Below, one piece after another: positions 36,561 through 45,226 of a stretch of 64,000 nucleotides of DNA (positions are counted from its first letter, which is position 1; each line of letters starts with the position of its first letter). This DNA is from Vibrio harveyi NBRC 15634 = ATCC 14126 = KCTC 12724 (lineage in GTDB: Bacteria; Pseudomonadota; Gammaproteobacteria; Enterobacterales; Vibrionaceae). The notes under the pieces were generated by a model. The model had not been told where the DNA came from, did not search any database, and saw only the letters and a list, made by a program, of their open reading frames with translations. The stretch is taken from positions 1-64,000 of the forward strand of contig NZ_BCUF01000015.1 in the NCBI RefSeq assembly GCF_001591145.1, written 5' to 3'. The translations under genes were made by a program, and so were the position numbers.

Positions 36561-37462
36561 ATTCCCTCGTATTCCGTCACTGACTGTACGGTTTCTATTA
36601 GTTGTTCGCGCAGTTTGACAACTTCTCCCATCACAATCAATGCTGGGCTCACGCCTTTAAGTGTAATCGATAAATCATTGAGCTGATTGAGTTGTGTAGC
36701 GTGCACTTGTTGTTGAGGGCTGCAACCATGAGTGATTATCGCGACTGGGAAATCTTCTCTCAAACCAGAGCCTATTAAACCCGTTTGTATTTGCGATGAC
36801 TTTTCTAACCCCATATAGAAGACTAACGTTTGTCCGCTTTGCATCAATTGGCTCCACGCCTCAAATGCGCCTGTTACCACTTGCCCCGTAACAAAGGTAA
36901 CGCTGCGAGCAACGCCACGATGAGTCAGCGGAATCAAGCTGTTTGCTGAACAACCAATCGCAGCGGTAATGCCGGGGATAACTTCGTAAGCGATTGAGTG
37001 TTTGACGAGCGCTAACGCCTCTTCGCCTCCACGGCCAAATACGAATGGATCTCCCCCTTTTAAGCGTACAACTCGCTTTCCTTGTTGAGCGAGCGATACT
37101 ATCAAATCACAAATTTCTTCCTGACCAATACTAGGTTGTCCGCATCTTTTGCCCACGTAAATCCAATCAGCTTGTGGCGAAGCCAACTCCAAAATATCTT
37201 TGTTAACCAAACGGTCGTACAGCAGCACCTCTGCCGACATAATCGCTTTCACTGCCTTCACCGTTAATAAGTCAGGATCGTGCGGCCCTGCTCCAACAAT
37301 CGAGACAAAACCTTTGTGGTTCGCATCTAGATCTACTGAATGGTCTTCTAAAAGTTGGTTCAGTTTGCTTGCTTGGTCATGCTTAGAAAAGCGAGACGAA
37401 CGTTCTTGTTTCTGACTCGCTTGTCCTTTCTTAAACCAAGACTTTTGATAAGGCGCTTCCAT
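36557..37462 (-). CDS. cobA: Uroporphyrinogen-III C-methyltransferase
   Basis: A 301-residue SAM-dependent enzyme converting uroporphyrinogen III to precorrin-2, the first step to the siroheme used by NirB. The SUMT core begins at GFVSIVGAGPHDPDLLTVKAV (near residue 50); VRLKGGDPFVFGRGGEE and PGITAAIGCSAN are diagnostic. The ATG at 37462 (AGAGGAT upstream) is preferred; an upstream in-frame start would overlap nasA. Even so, about 48 basic, low-complexity residues precede the core. Single-function, without the CysG dehydrogenase/ferrochelatase half. Confidence 0.93.
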   Translation of the reverse strand: MEAPYQKSWFKKGQASQKQERSSRFSKHDQASKLNQLLEDHSVDLDANHKGFVSIVGAGPHDPDLLTVKAVKAIMSAEVLLYDRLVNKDILELASPQADWIYVGKRCGQPSIGQEEICDLIVSLAQQGKRVVRLKGGDPFVFGRGGEEALALVKHSIAYEVIPGITAAIGCSANSLIPLTHRGVARSVTFVTGQVVTGAFEAWSQLMQSGQTLVFYMGLEKSSQIQTGLIGSGLREDFPVAIITHGCSPQQQVHATQLNQLNDLSITLKGVSPALIVMGEVVKLREQLIETVQSVTEYEGI

Positions 37463-37482
37463 GTGCTTATCCTCTTTGTGAC

Positions 37483-40146
37483 TTACTTTATTTGAATAGC
37501 CAGACTTTGCTGGTTCGCTTGCTGCTTGCCCTTTTGATGCTGATGGCTGTCGACCATTTGTTTGATTTGAGAGACGCACGAGCCACAGTTAGTACCGCAT
37601 TTGAGTTTGTTTTGAAGTTGGGTCACTGACGTGCAGTCTTGTTTCTCCATCGCGTCATGTATTTGTTTATCGGTGACGCGGAAACAACTACAGACCAGTT
37701 TGGCACTGCTTTGCGATTGAGTGATGGTAAGCAGTTGCGATAGCTCCATAGGTTTGCCAATCAAGCCGGTAAAGTTGGTGTAGTCGGTTTGAATTGGTTC
37801 ACTAGACACCACTAAAACAGAGCGAATGATACGAACGTCTCCAACAAGGTCGTAATCCACCGCTAGCCAACCCTGGGCAATATCTATCGTAATCCTGCGG
37901 CTCTTTTCCGTTCGACAAAAACTCTGCTTCTTTGGTCTTTTATCGTGTGCAAAGCGCCAGATGCCCAAATTACTTTCTGCTTGAAATGCGCTGTAGAGAA
38001 ACTTGCCAGAATCAAACTGTGTACCGATGAACATACCGTAGGTTTTTACCGCCGCGTCTTGCACTTCAACATAAGATGACTTAAACGCAGGTTGCCCAGA
38101 AATAGGGTCTTTTGCGCTGTTTACTATTGCGTTAACACCGCTTTCACCGCCATATCGACCCGCCCAGTGCATTGACATAAACAGCTCCTGAAAACCTAAC
38201 CCCTCATCAATGGCAACTTTGGCATAAATACTGGTGTTTGAATTGGGCTGGAACAGCTTGGTGAGTTGTCCTGCTTTTAAGCGATTTTGAGTAGCAGAGA
38301 GTGTGTTCATGTACACGGTTGGTTCTAACTCAGAGGCAGCAAGGTGTGCGATATGCCCTGTGCGCGTCATGGTATGCCATTGATCGCGTTGCCTACCCGT
38401 GTTGAGCCACCAGCCTTTTGTTCTCTCTAAGCGTTGAGGCAATTCGCTGGTCACGACAAAACGCGCTTTTCCATCTGGGTGTGAATAGACGCCATCAGAA
38501 AAAGGGCGTACTCCTCCCCATTGAGTAGGCTTCCAAGCTTCGTATTCTTGCTCGGTTAAGTTCGCGTGTTGAGAAAGATCTAGCTTCAATGGCGAATCTG
38601 CATTCATGCCTGTCATCGCCGCATACTCCCTGAATACCGCATGTTCTGAGGTAAATGCAAAACCATTCTTGGTCTTCTCTAGTTCACACAAAGCTTGCCC
38701 AACTTGGTTTATCGCCCACCAATCCGATTTTGCTTCACCGGGAGGTGTTTGAAACTGACGCTGCCTTGAAAGTCGACGCTCAGAGTTGGTCACCACGCCT
38801 TGCTTTTCCCCCCACCCGGCGGCGGGCAACAACAGGTTCGCGTAATGCGCTACATCCGAATCCGCTGTGATATCTGAAACAATCACAAATGGACAAATCT
38901 CTAGCGCACGTTTTACCAATTGGTTATCTGGTAAAGAGACAACGGGATTGGTTGCCATGATCCAAAGAACTTTAATCTCACCACGTTCTACCGCCTCAAA
39001 CAGCTCGACGGCTTTTAATCCGGGCTTAGTGGCAATTTCTGGTGAATCCCAAAACGCTTGTACCTCCTTGATAGACTCTGCGTCAAAAGCGCGATGAACC
39101 GCTAACTGGTTTGCCAATCCACCGACTTCTCGCCCACCCATCGCATTCGGCTGACCAGTTATAGAAAAAGGACCGCAACCAGCTTTCCCAATCTTACCTG
39201 TCGCCAAGTGTGCATTAATAATGGCATTGCCTTTATCGACACCATTTTCAGCTTGGTTAACCCCTTGGCAAAACAGCGTGATTGCGGTTGGGCTTTGTGC
39301 GAACCATTGGAAGAATGTCGTGAGTTTTTCTTCTGATATACCAATGGAAGACGAGAGATTAGTGACATCGTAACGCAAATCAGAAACTTCTTCTGCAAGC
39401 GCCTCAAACCCGTCGGTATAGGAGTTTATGTATTGAGAATCAATGTATTGCTGCTCGATAAGAAACTTGAGCAGCCCATTGAAGAGTGACACATCACCAT
39501 CGTTTTTAATCGGTAGATGCAAATCCGCTTGCTGCGCGGTGACCGTTTCACGAGGGTCAATCACCACCAATTTTAAATTTTGGTTCTTCTCTCTCGCTTG
39601 TTGGATTCGGCGGAACAACACAGGATGTGTCCATGCGGTATTGGCACCGCATATGATCAATAGTTCGGTATTATCAATGTCATCGTAATTGACGGGAACG
39701 ACATCTTCACCAAATGCTCGTACATGAGCCGCAACCGCCGAAGACATACACAAACGCGAGTTAGTATCAATATTCGCGCTGCCGACGTAACCTTTCATCA
39801 ATTTGTTGGCGATATAGTAGTCCTCTGTCAGCAACTGACCAGAAACGTACATTGCGACCGAATCAGGTCCAAACTCCGCCTTTGCTTGGTGGATCTTTTC
39901 TGCAATCAGATCTGTCGCCTGTTGCCATTGCACTTCCTTACCCTGAGGTCGCTCCTGACTTACAAATTTCGGATACAACAACCGTGACGGCATATTTAAA
40001 CTTTCTGCCAATGCCACACCCTTTACGCACAATGAACCCGTATTCGCCGGATGACACGCATCCCCAACAATTCCTTTCGCATTGACCTCGACACCACATC
40101 CAACACCACAATAGGGACAAGTGGTTTTTTTGCATCCTTGCGACAT
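37483..40146 (-). CDS. nasA: Assimilatory nitrate reductase catalytic subunit
   Basis: An 887-residue molybdopterin enzyme reducing nitrate to nitrite in the cytoplasm. The N-terminal [4Fe-4S] site has Cys10, Cys13, Cys17 and Cys40 (CPYCGVGC ... SLCVKG), followed by the bis-MGD oxidoreductase domains and the C-terminal dinucleotide-binding domain (about 590-720). A Bfd-like [2Fe-2S] domain ends the protein (about 820-870, CSCFRVTD ... CGTNCGSC), as in Klebsiella NasA. No separate NasB/NasC electron-transfer gene is in the window. First gene of nasA-cobA-ybiB; GGGGG-type ribosome-binding site. Confidence 0.95.
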   Translation of the reverse strand: MSQGCKKTTCPYCGVGCGVEVNAKGIVGDACHPANTGSLCVKGVALAESLNMPSRLLYPKFVSQERPQGKEVQWQQATDLIAEKIHQAKAEFGPDSVAMYVSGQLLTEDYYIANKLMKGYVGSANIDTNSRLCMSSAVAAHVRAFGEDVVPVNYDDIDNTELLIICGANTAWTHPVLFRRIQQAREKNQNLKLVVIDPRETVTAQQADLHLPIKNDGDVSLFNGLLKFLIEQQYIDSQYINSYTDGFEALAEEVSDLRYDVTNLSSSIGISEEKLTTFFQWFAQSPTAITLFCQGVNQAENGVDKGNAIINAHLATGKIGKAGCGPFSITGQPNAMGGREVGGLANQLAVHRAFDAESIKEVQAFWDSPEIATKPGLKAVELFEAVERGEIKVLWIMATNPVVSLPDNQLVKRALEICPFVIVSDITADSDVAHYANLLLPAAGWGEKQGVVTNSERRLSRQRQFQTPPGEAKSDWWAINQVGQALCELEKTKNGFAFTSEHAVFREYAAMTGMNADSPLKLDLSQHANLTEQEYEAWKPTQWGGVRPFSDGVYSHPDGKARFVVTSELPQRLERTKGWWLNTGRQRDQWHTMTRTGHIAHLAASELEPTVYMNTLSATQNRLKAGQLTKLFQPNSNTSIYAKVAIDEGLGFQELFMSMHWAGRYGGESGVNAIVNSAKDPISGQPAFKSSYVEVQDAAVKTYGMFIGTQFDSGKFLYSAFQAESNLGIWRFAHDKRPKKQSFCRTEKSRRITIDIAQGWLAVDYDLVGDVRIIRSVLVVSSEPIQTDYTNFTGLIGKPMELSQLLTITQSQSSAKLVCSCFRVTDKQIHDAMEKQDCTSVTQLQNKLKCGTNCGSCVSQIKQMVDSHQHQKGKQQANQQSLAIQIK

Positions 40147-40188
40147 TCCGCCCCCTGATTCTTTCCTTAGAATGACGAGCTACAAGCG

Positions 40189-40228
40189 AAAAAAAACCTC
40201 TCCCGAAACGAGAGAGGCTGCATTGCCT
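40189..40228 (-). promoter_or_regulatory. Attenuator leader of nasA with ANTAR-type hairpin
   Basis: On the minus strand, hairpin AGGC/GCCT with hexaloop AATGCA (40215-40228; A1 and G4 present) overlaps the 5' arm of a terminator (40197-40217: CCTCTC...GAGAGG, about 9 bp with one G-U, 3-nt loop) that ends in eight T residues (40189-40196), 43 bp before the nasA ATG. This repeats the P2/terminator arrangement of the nrtA leader. I could not find an equally good upstream P1 hairpin; the best A1/G4 loop (AGCGGA) has only a 3-bp stem. Confidence 0.75.
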
Positions 40229-40315
40229 ATAAAAGCTCAAAAAAGTAATACCCTATCCGCTTAACCGCCTGCTAAGGGAAAGCGGCGCATCGAGTTAACG
40301 ATGAACACAATCTAA

Positions 40316-40334
40316 TTTGCAATCCCAATGCCAA
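40316..40334 (-). promoter_or_regulatory. Sigma-54 promoter of nasA-cobA-ybiB
   Basis: TTGGCATTGGGATTGCA on the minus strand: TGGCAT-N5-TTGCA, one mismatch (T for C) to the -24/-12 consensus, with exact GG/GC spacing. Start near 40307, giving a leader of about 160 nt. Confidence 0.75.
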
Positions 40335-40395
40335 CTATGAATACCATTCATTTTCAATAACTTATAAAGATCCGTTTTCTCTTTATATTTGGTTG

Positions 40396-40412
40396 TGCAC
40401 TGATTAGGTGCG
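40396..40412. promoter_or_regulatory. NtrC-like enhancer site
   Basis: TGCACTGATTAGGTGCG matches the NtrC palindrome TGCACC-N5-GGTGCA at 10 of 12 arm positions. It is about 90-105 bp upstream of the predicted sigma-54 start of nasA, the normal enhancer distance. Confidence 0.65.
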
Positions 40413-40436
40413 GATTTGTTTCACAGAAGTGCAGCA

Positions 40437-40871
40437 CTAGCGAGCGAGTTGCATCACCAAGCGCGGTTCTTGATCGCCAAAATAGTTATCCTCTTCCGCG
40501 ACCACAACAAAGCCAAGCGATGAGTACAGTTTGAAGGCAGGTATATTGTCAGGATCAACGGTTAGCTTCACTACTGAGCCTGTTTCAACTTTACTTAGCA
40601 CCTTATCCACTAGCAAACGCGCAACCCCCTTGCCTCTGTGTGTCGCATCTACCGCTAATGACAGAATCCATTGCGTGTTTTGTTCATCACTTGTCGCCAT
40701 CAGCACATAACCAGCTATTTGCCCTTCTTCTTTGGCCACCAACAAACCTTGAGACCAACAATCAAATGCTTGTCGAAAGAAAAATTGAGGGTAAGCGTGA
40801 TGACCAAATAACTTGTGCTCCAGTGTATATAGAGCTGCTAAATCATTTTTATCTGCTGAGGTGATCTGCAT
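40437..40871 (-). CDS. GNAT-family acetyltransferase (RimI-like)
   Basis: A 144-residue single-domain GNAT enzyme. Motif A for acetyl-CoA is LAVDATHRGKGVARLLVDKVL (around residues 75-95), then NIPAFKLYSSLGFVVVAEEDNYF, the usual B motif of RimI-like enzymes. The ATG at 40871 has AAGGAAA upstream and is preferred to a start 45 bp earlier. Substrate unknown; could be protein N-termini or small molecules. Its stop lies only 25 bp from the NtrC-like site, so it ends at the edge of the nasA control region. Confidence 0.85.
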   Translation of the reverse strand: MQITSADKNDLAALYTLEHKLFGHHAYPQFFFRQAFDCWSQGLLVAKEEGQIAGYVLMATSDEQNTQWILSLAVDATHRGKGVARLLVDKVLSKVETGSVVKLTVDPDNIPAFKLYSSLGFVVVAEEDNYFGDQEPRLVMQLAR

Positions 40872-41325
40872 TGGCAATGTTTCCTTATAAAACTCTCCGA
40901 GTGAATATAGTTGCAAAGTGCGATAAAACCTAACGATTTCATGCAGTTCACATTGATATACCCAAGCGACTTCAAGATGCAGGGTTCAGAGCGTTGTCAT
41001 CAAGTTGGGTGACGCAGAAATCAACTCAATGACATGCTCCCGAAGGGCGAGTCTCCTTGGGTATACTTCTTTTTGCTTTGGTCAGACCAATTCTTGATGA
41101 TGAGAGCCAGTTTTAACTAATGGAACGTCATACCAGTTTTTATTTGATTGTTGGTCGTTTTTTGTTGAATAATCGCCGCTCTTATATACAAAAATAATAA
41201 TAACGAGACGAAAACAGTCGTCCTTATTGAGCAATCAGGCTCATTAGCAAGCGAGTCATTACGAAAATGTACCGCTAGCGTTTACGTCAGCGCTTCAATT
41301 AAGTTGTCATAATTAGAGTTGAATA
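40872..41325. other. Divergent intergenic region with repeat
   Basis: 454 bp between the GNAT gene and the EAL gene, which face away from each other. It holds the 109-bp MITE-like element at 40957-41065. The remainder up to 41325 is AT-rich, with no clear operator. Confidence 0.5.
40957..41065. repeat. MITE-like repeat element (Vibrio type)
   Basis: A 109-bp block bounded by exact inverted ends TATACCCAAG (40957-40966) and CTTGGGTATA (41056-41065). Inside are words such as GACTTCAAGATGCAGG and ATGCTCCCGAAGGGCGAGTC. Elements with these ends, non-coding and about 100-150 bp, are common between genes in Harveyi-clade vibrios (from memory). It has no ORF and may be mobilised in trans or act as a REP-like structure. 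Confidence 0.65.
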
Positions 41326-43542
41326 ATGTCGATGTCTGGATTCGAGCAAATCAACCCTTTGCTCGATTATAAAAATAAAAAGTGGTGGCAGTTTTTAGGC
41401 ATTCAAACCCTAATTTTTTGCGCGATACAAGTCAGTTATAGCCTGTCTAATTTCTATGTTATCTCGCAAGATCGTGTCCATGTACTCTCTTTCACAGCCG
41501 CTTTTGTCGTTGCTGTGACCTTAAGATACAGTTGGCGAGTATTGCCGACCATTGTCGCGAGCCTGCTATTTTACTATACCGTCTTCTCCCAACGTCCTTG
41601 GGAGATGGCGCTATTATTTGCCTTCTTTTTGCCCACCCTGCCATTACTATTTTGCCAACTTTATCGCGCTGCATTGAAGCGTGTACTGGCTTACAACTTC
41701 ACACTAAAGTTAGGTTACTTCGCCATTTTAATCGGCATTCTTTACCCAATAGCGAACACCGCACTTTTGCTTCTGATCTGTGCACTTCTTGGAGGAGCGC
41801 CAGATTTTTCTTTTGAGTTTATCGCCTATTCAGTTTTGAGCGCGATTTTAACGCAAATGGTACTGACCCCTTTATTAAGCCTAGGACTGAGCTACGTGCT
41901 CGATGGTGATAATGCGCCCTATTTAAAGCTCGACCGCGCCATGATGGACGCCCATTCCAGCCCTTTGCATTTCAGACTCTGGCTGATGATTTGTGCGCTT
42001 TTCCTTGTGGCGGCTATATCAACGACTAACCCACTAACACTCAACACCTTGAGTTTAATTTTGCTTTGTCTGGTAGGCATGGCGTTAGGCAAGTTTGGCT
42101 TGGTGCGACCAATGTTGGTAGGCGCCGCCACTTTATTGATTTGTATCGAAAGCATCATAAAACGCTTCAACGCGGATATTCTCTCTAGAGAGCAAGTTTA
42201 CGCCATGCTTTTGGTGTTGTTTGTTCTCACCATGCTTACGTTTATGCTTGGCGCTCACACGATTAAAAACTACGTCACCACACGCAATGCCATTCGTAAA
42301 GAGCGTATCGACAGCTTCACGGGGTTGTACAATCTCGCGCAACTTAAAGACGATGTCGCAAAGCACACGAATGCTACTTTGATTTACATAGACCTTGAGC
42401 CTACGTTGTCAAAGCTAAGTGGTCTAGGGCATCATGGTAGAGCGCAATTAATGAAACAGCTCAGTCAATATCTCGCATCAAATACTGAGCACTTACAGCG
42501 CGCCTACCTGCCTCCTTTTGCGAGTGGTTTACTCTGCATCGCGCCCCGCTTACCAAACATGGAAAAAGAGCTCGATACTCTGATTAGCCTACTAGATAGC
42601 TTCTATTTTTACTTCGACGACAAAGCTATTAGTCTCGTAAAACGAACGATTCAGTGCGCTTCAATCTTTGGCAATAGTAACCTTGATCCACTTATCTCTA
42701 AACTGTGTGAGCAACAAGCTCATCAGCAAAGCTGTGTGAGTTGGGTAACTCACAACCACCAGCAATCTAACACACTCAATCAACTCAGCTTTATCCAACA
42801 GTGCTTTCGTGAGAATCAGTTTGAGCTCTATTGTCAGCCGTATCGCGCCCTGACGCTAACACCTCAAGCCGCGCATTTCGAAATCCTTCTGAGGTTAAAG
42901 CCAAGCCAAGGTGAGCTCATGTCACCTGCTGAGTTCTTCCCGTTGATCAATGAGTTTGGACTCGAATTAGAATTAGATCAGTGGGTTATTGAACACACGT
43001 TCAGCGCACTAAAGGCGCAAGTGGAAGATTGGAACCTTGTTGGACGCTGTGCCATCAACTTGACCGCTAAGGCACTCAATTATGAAGGGATGGCGGAAGA
43101 CATACAGGCAGAAGCTAGGTTGCATCATATACCAATGGATAAACTGTGCTTTGAGATAACCGAGTCGGATGCGCTGCGCAATGAACCCATCGCTATTCAC
43201 AATCTCGATCTTCTTCGCGCATCAGGGTCGACCATCGCATTGGACGACTTTGGTACCGGATACGCCAGTTTTGACTATTTACGTCGCCTCCCACTGGATG
43301 TGCTCAAAGTTGATGGCTCTTTTGTAAAAAATATCGTTGATAGTGAAAACGACCGAATTATCGTTCAAGCCATCAGCCAAGTTGCCACCAGCATGAAATT
43401 AGTAACCGTTGCCGAATTTGTGGAGTCACAAGCACATATTGACACCCTAGAGTCGCTAAATATTCAGTTTGCTCAAGGGTTTGGTGTTGCTAAGCCACTT
43501 CCCTTACATGACTACCTTACAAAGTTATCGAACAAAGCTTAA
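41326..43542 (+). CDS. Membrane EAL-domain c-di-GMP phosphodiesterase
   Basis: A 738-residue inner-membrane protein. About eight N-terminal helices (residues 20-310) form a MASE-like sensor. A GGDEF-like region follows (about 325-465, beginning SFTGLYNLAQL) but has no GGDEF motif, so is probably structural. The EAL domain (about 485-735) keeps catalytic features: EIL in place of EAL (HFEILLRL), N in CAINLTA, ITESDAL, DDFGTGYASF, KVDGSFVK and the late glutamate in VAEFVES. It should hydrolyse c-di-GMP to pGpG. No operon partner is evident. Confidence 0.88.
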   Translation: MSMSGFEQINPLLDYKNKKWWQFLGIQTLIFCAIQVSYSLSNFYVISQDRVHVLSFTAAFVVAVTLRYSWRVLPTIVASLLFYYTVFSQRPWEMALLFAFFLPTLPLLFCQLYRAALKRVLAYNFTLKLGYFAILIGILYPIANTALLLLICALLGGAPDFSFEFIAYSVLSAILTQMVLTPLLSLGLSYVLDGDNAPYLKLDRAMMDAHSSPLHFRLWLMICALFLVAAISTTNPLTLNTLSLILLCLVGMALGKFGLVRPMLVGAATLLICIESIIKRFNADILSREQVYAMLLVLFVLTMLTFMLGAHTIKNYVTTRNAIRKERIDSFTGLYNLAQLKDDVAKHTNATLIYIDLEPTLSKLSGLGHHGRAQLMKQLSQYLASNTEHLQRAYLPPFASGLLCIAPRLPNMEKELDTLISLLDSFYFYFDDKAISLVKRTIQCASIFGNSNLDPLISKLCEQQAHQQSCVSWVTHNHQQSNTLNQLSFIQQCFRENQFELYCQPYRALTLTPQAAHFEILLRLKPSQGELMSPAEFFPLINEFGLELELDQWVIEHTFSALKAQVEDWNLVGRCAINLTAKALNYEGMAEDIQAEARLHHIPMDKLCFEITESDALRNEPIAIHNLDLLRASGSTIALDDFGTGYASFDYLRRLPLDVLKVDGSFVKNIVDSENDRIIVQAISQVATSMKLVTVAEFVESQAHIDTLESLNIQFAQGFGVAKPLPLHDYLTKLSNKA

Positions 43543-43696
43543 CCACAACATCTAAAACCAAAAAATCGTTAAATTTCACGATATAGTTTCAGTTTTAATA
43601 TGCAAAATTGAAACTATATATCGCTTTTTGCAAATTTTCATGGTTCGATAATTTACACCACTGCCTTTTCACCAGCATGATTCACCACTCCACCAA

Positions 43697-43712
43697 TGTG
43701 ATAACAATCACT
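43697..43712. promoter_or_regulatory. CRP-like site
   Basis: TGTGATAACAATCACT matches TGTGA-N6-TCACA at nine of ten conserved bases. It lies about 50-66 bp before the start codon of the amino-acid transporter, placing it where CRP activates. Confidence 0.6.
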
Positions 43713-43762
43713 AAAACATATAACATCCGCGCGATTATTATTTTTATAAAGGCGAGTTTTAA

Positions 43763-45019
43763 GTGAAAGAATCTCGAGAAACGTTAAATTTTAGTGAATT
43801 AAACACAACAAATAATTGGACAAAACATGATACTCACTGGGTATTAAGCTTGTTTGGTACTGCCGTGGGTGCAGGCATTCTATTTCTTCCTATTAACCTA
43901 GGCATCGGTGGTTTCTGGCCCTTGGTTGTTATGGCGATCCTCGCTTATCCAATGACTTACTTAGCGCACCGAGGTCTTGCTCGCTTTGTGCTGTCATCCA
44001 AAATCAAAAATGCAGACTTTACAGATGTTGTAGAAGAGCACTTCGGAGCGAAAGCTGGTCGTTCGATTTCGCTGCTGTATTTTCTTTCTATCTTCCCGAT
44101 TCTACTTATCTATGGCGTAGGTATTACCAACACCGTTGACAGCTTTATGGTCAACCAAGCGGGTATGGAGCCACTGCCACGTGCCCTACTATCTGGCGTA
44201 TTAGTATTCAGTTTGATTGCTATCATGATGGCGGGTGAAAAAGTGATGCTACGTGCGTTCGCTATCATGGTTTACCCGTTGGTTGCGATTCTGGCGTTTC
44301 TTTCATTTTATCTAATGCCAAACTGGAGCATGCCAGTGATGGATGCACCAGAGATGTCATCTTTCGCAAGCACAATGTGGCTGGCGATTCCAGTCGTCAT
44401 CTTCTCATTTAGCCACGCTGCGGCGATCTCAAGTTTTGCGAACGTACAACGCCGACACTATGAAGACGGTGCCGATGTAAAATCAGAGCTGATCTTGCGC
44501 CGCACAAGCATTATGCTGATCGCATTTGTGCTGCTTTTTGTCTTCTCATGTGTACTTGCTCTTTCCCCGGAGCAACTGGCAGAAGCAAAAGCACAAAACG
44601 TGTCGGTATTGTCTTACTTAGCTAACGCAACAGAAAACCCATTCATTGCAACTTTGGGGCCACTTGTCGCCTTCGTTGCCATTACTTCTTCATTCCTTGG
44701 TCACTTCCTTGGCGCGCGCGAAAGCCTGAATGGTTTGATCACTAAGCATTCTGATATGCCAAAACGACGTGTTGATCACATCAGTGTAGTCGTACTGTTT
44801 GTGTCTATTTGGATTGCAGCAATCATGAACCCAAGCATACTAGGCATGATGGAAGCTCTATCAGGCCCAGTCATTGCCATGATCTTATTTATTATGCCGA
44901 TGTTAGCGGTATATAAAGTGAAAGGGCTGCAGAAGTATCGTGGGAAAGCATCTACATACTTTGTACTAATGACAGGTATTGTTGCAGTAAGTGCGTTGGT
45001 TTTTAGCTTGTTGAGTTAA
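43763..45019 (+). CDS. HAAAP-family amino acid/proton symporter (SdaC/TdcC-like)
   Basis: A 418-residue permease with about eleven helices. The first helix motif TAVGAGILFLPINLGIGGFWPL and the stretch FSFSHAAAISSFANVQRRHY are typical of the SdaC/TdcC serine-threonine branch of the hydroxy/aromatic amino acid permease family. The likely substrate is serine or threonine (inference from family). The start is GTG with AAAGGCGAG upstream. A CRP-like site precedes it. No deaminase gene is adjacent. Confidence 0.85.
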   Translation: MKESRETLNFSELNTTNNWTKHDTHWVLSLFGTAVGAGILFLPINLGIGGFWPLVVMAILAYPMTYLAHRGLARFVLSSKIKNADFTDVVEEHFGAKAGRSISLLYFLSIFPILLIYGVGITNTVDSFMVNQAGMEPLPRALLSGVLVFSLIAIMMAGEKVMLRAFAIMVYPLVAILAFLSFYLMPNWSMPVMDAPEMSSFASTMWLAIPVVIFSFSHAAAISSFANVQRRHYEDGADVKSELILRRTSIMLIAFVLLFVFSCVLALSPEQLAEAKAQNVSVLSYLANATENPFIATLGPLVAFVAITSSFLGHFLGARESLNGLITKHSDMPKRRVDHISVVVLFVSIWIAAIMNPSILGMMEALSGPVIAMILFIMPMLAVYKVKGLQKYRGKASTYFVLMTGIVAVSALVFSLLS

Positions 45020-45043
45020 GAAAAGAGATTTAGGCGAGATTTT

Positions 45044-45081
45044 CAGGGGAATACCTTATTTTTTATTAAGGTAATTCCCTG
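45044..45081. terminator. Inverted repeat after transporter gene
   Basis: CAGGGGAATACCTTA and TAAGGTAATTCCCTG arms pair almost completely (about 14 bp, one mismatch), loop TTTTTTAT. It is 25 bp past the stop and faces the convergent small gene; no long T run follows. Confidence 0.6.
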
Positions 45082-45124
45082 AATTTTGCTATGGTTTTCT
45101 TATCAGTGATGATTCGTTACTGTC

Positions 45125-45226
45125 TCATTGAATGAGAGTGAAAACACCTGCGATCATCAGTACTGAAGCAATACAAGTACGACCGATAATACCGAAGCGA
45201 GAAGGTTGAATCATTTCGTTGTGCAT
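45125..45226 (-). CDS. 33-residue small membrane protein
   Basis: A 33-codon gene starting MHNEMIQPSRFGIIGR and continuing as a hydrophobic helix (TCIASVLMIAGVFTLI) to the C terminus. It has a strong ribosome-binding site (AAAGGAG) 7 nt before the ATG, which argues that it is translated. One transmembrane segment with a positively charged flank suggests an inner-membrane peptide. No function is known. It is convergent with the transporter gene. Confidence 0.65.
   Translation of the reverse strand: MHNEMIQPSRFGIIGRTCIASVLMIAGVFTLIQ

Noticed and set aside
40230..40300. P1 hairpin in the nasA leader
   Set aside because: The best A1/G4 loop (AGCGGA) has only a 3-bp stem with a G-U pair, too weak to claim.
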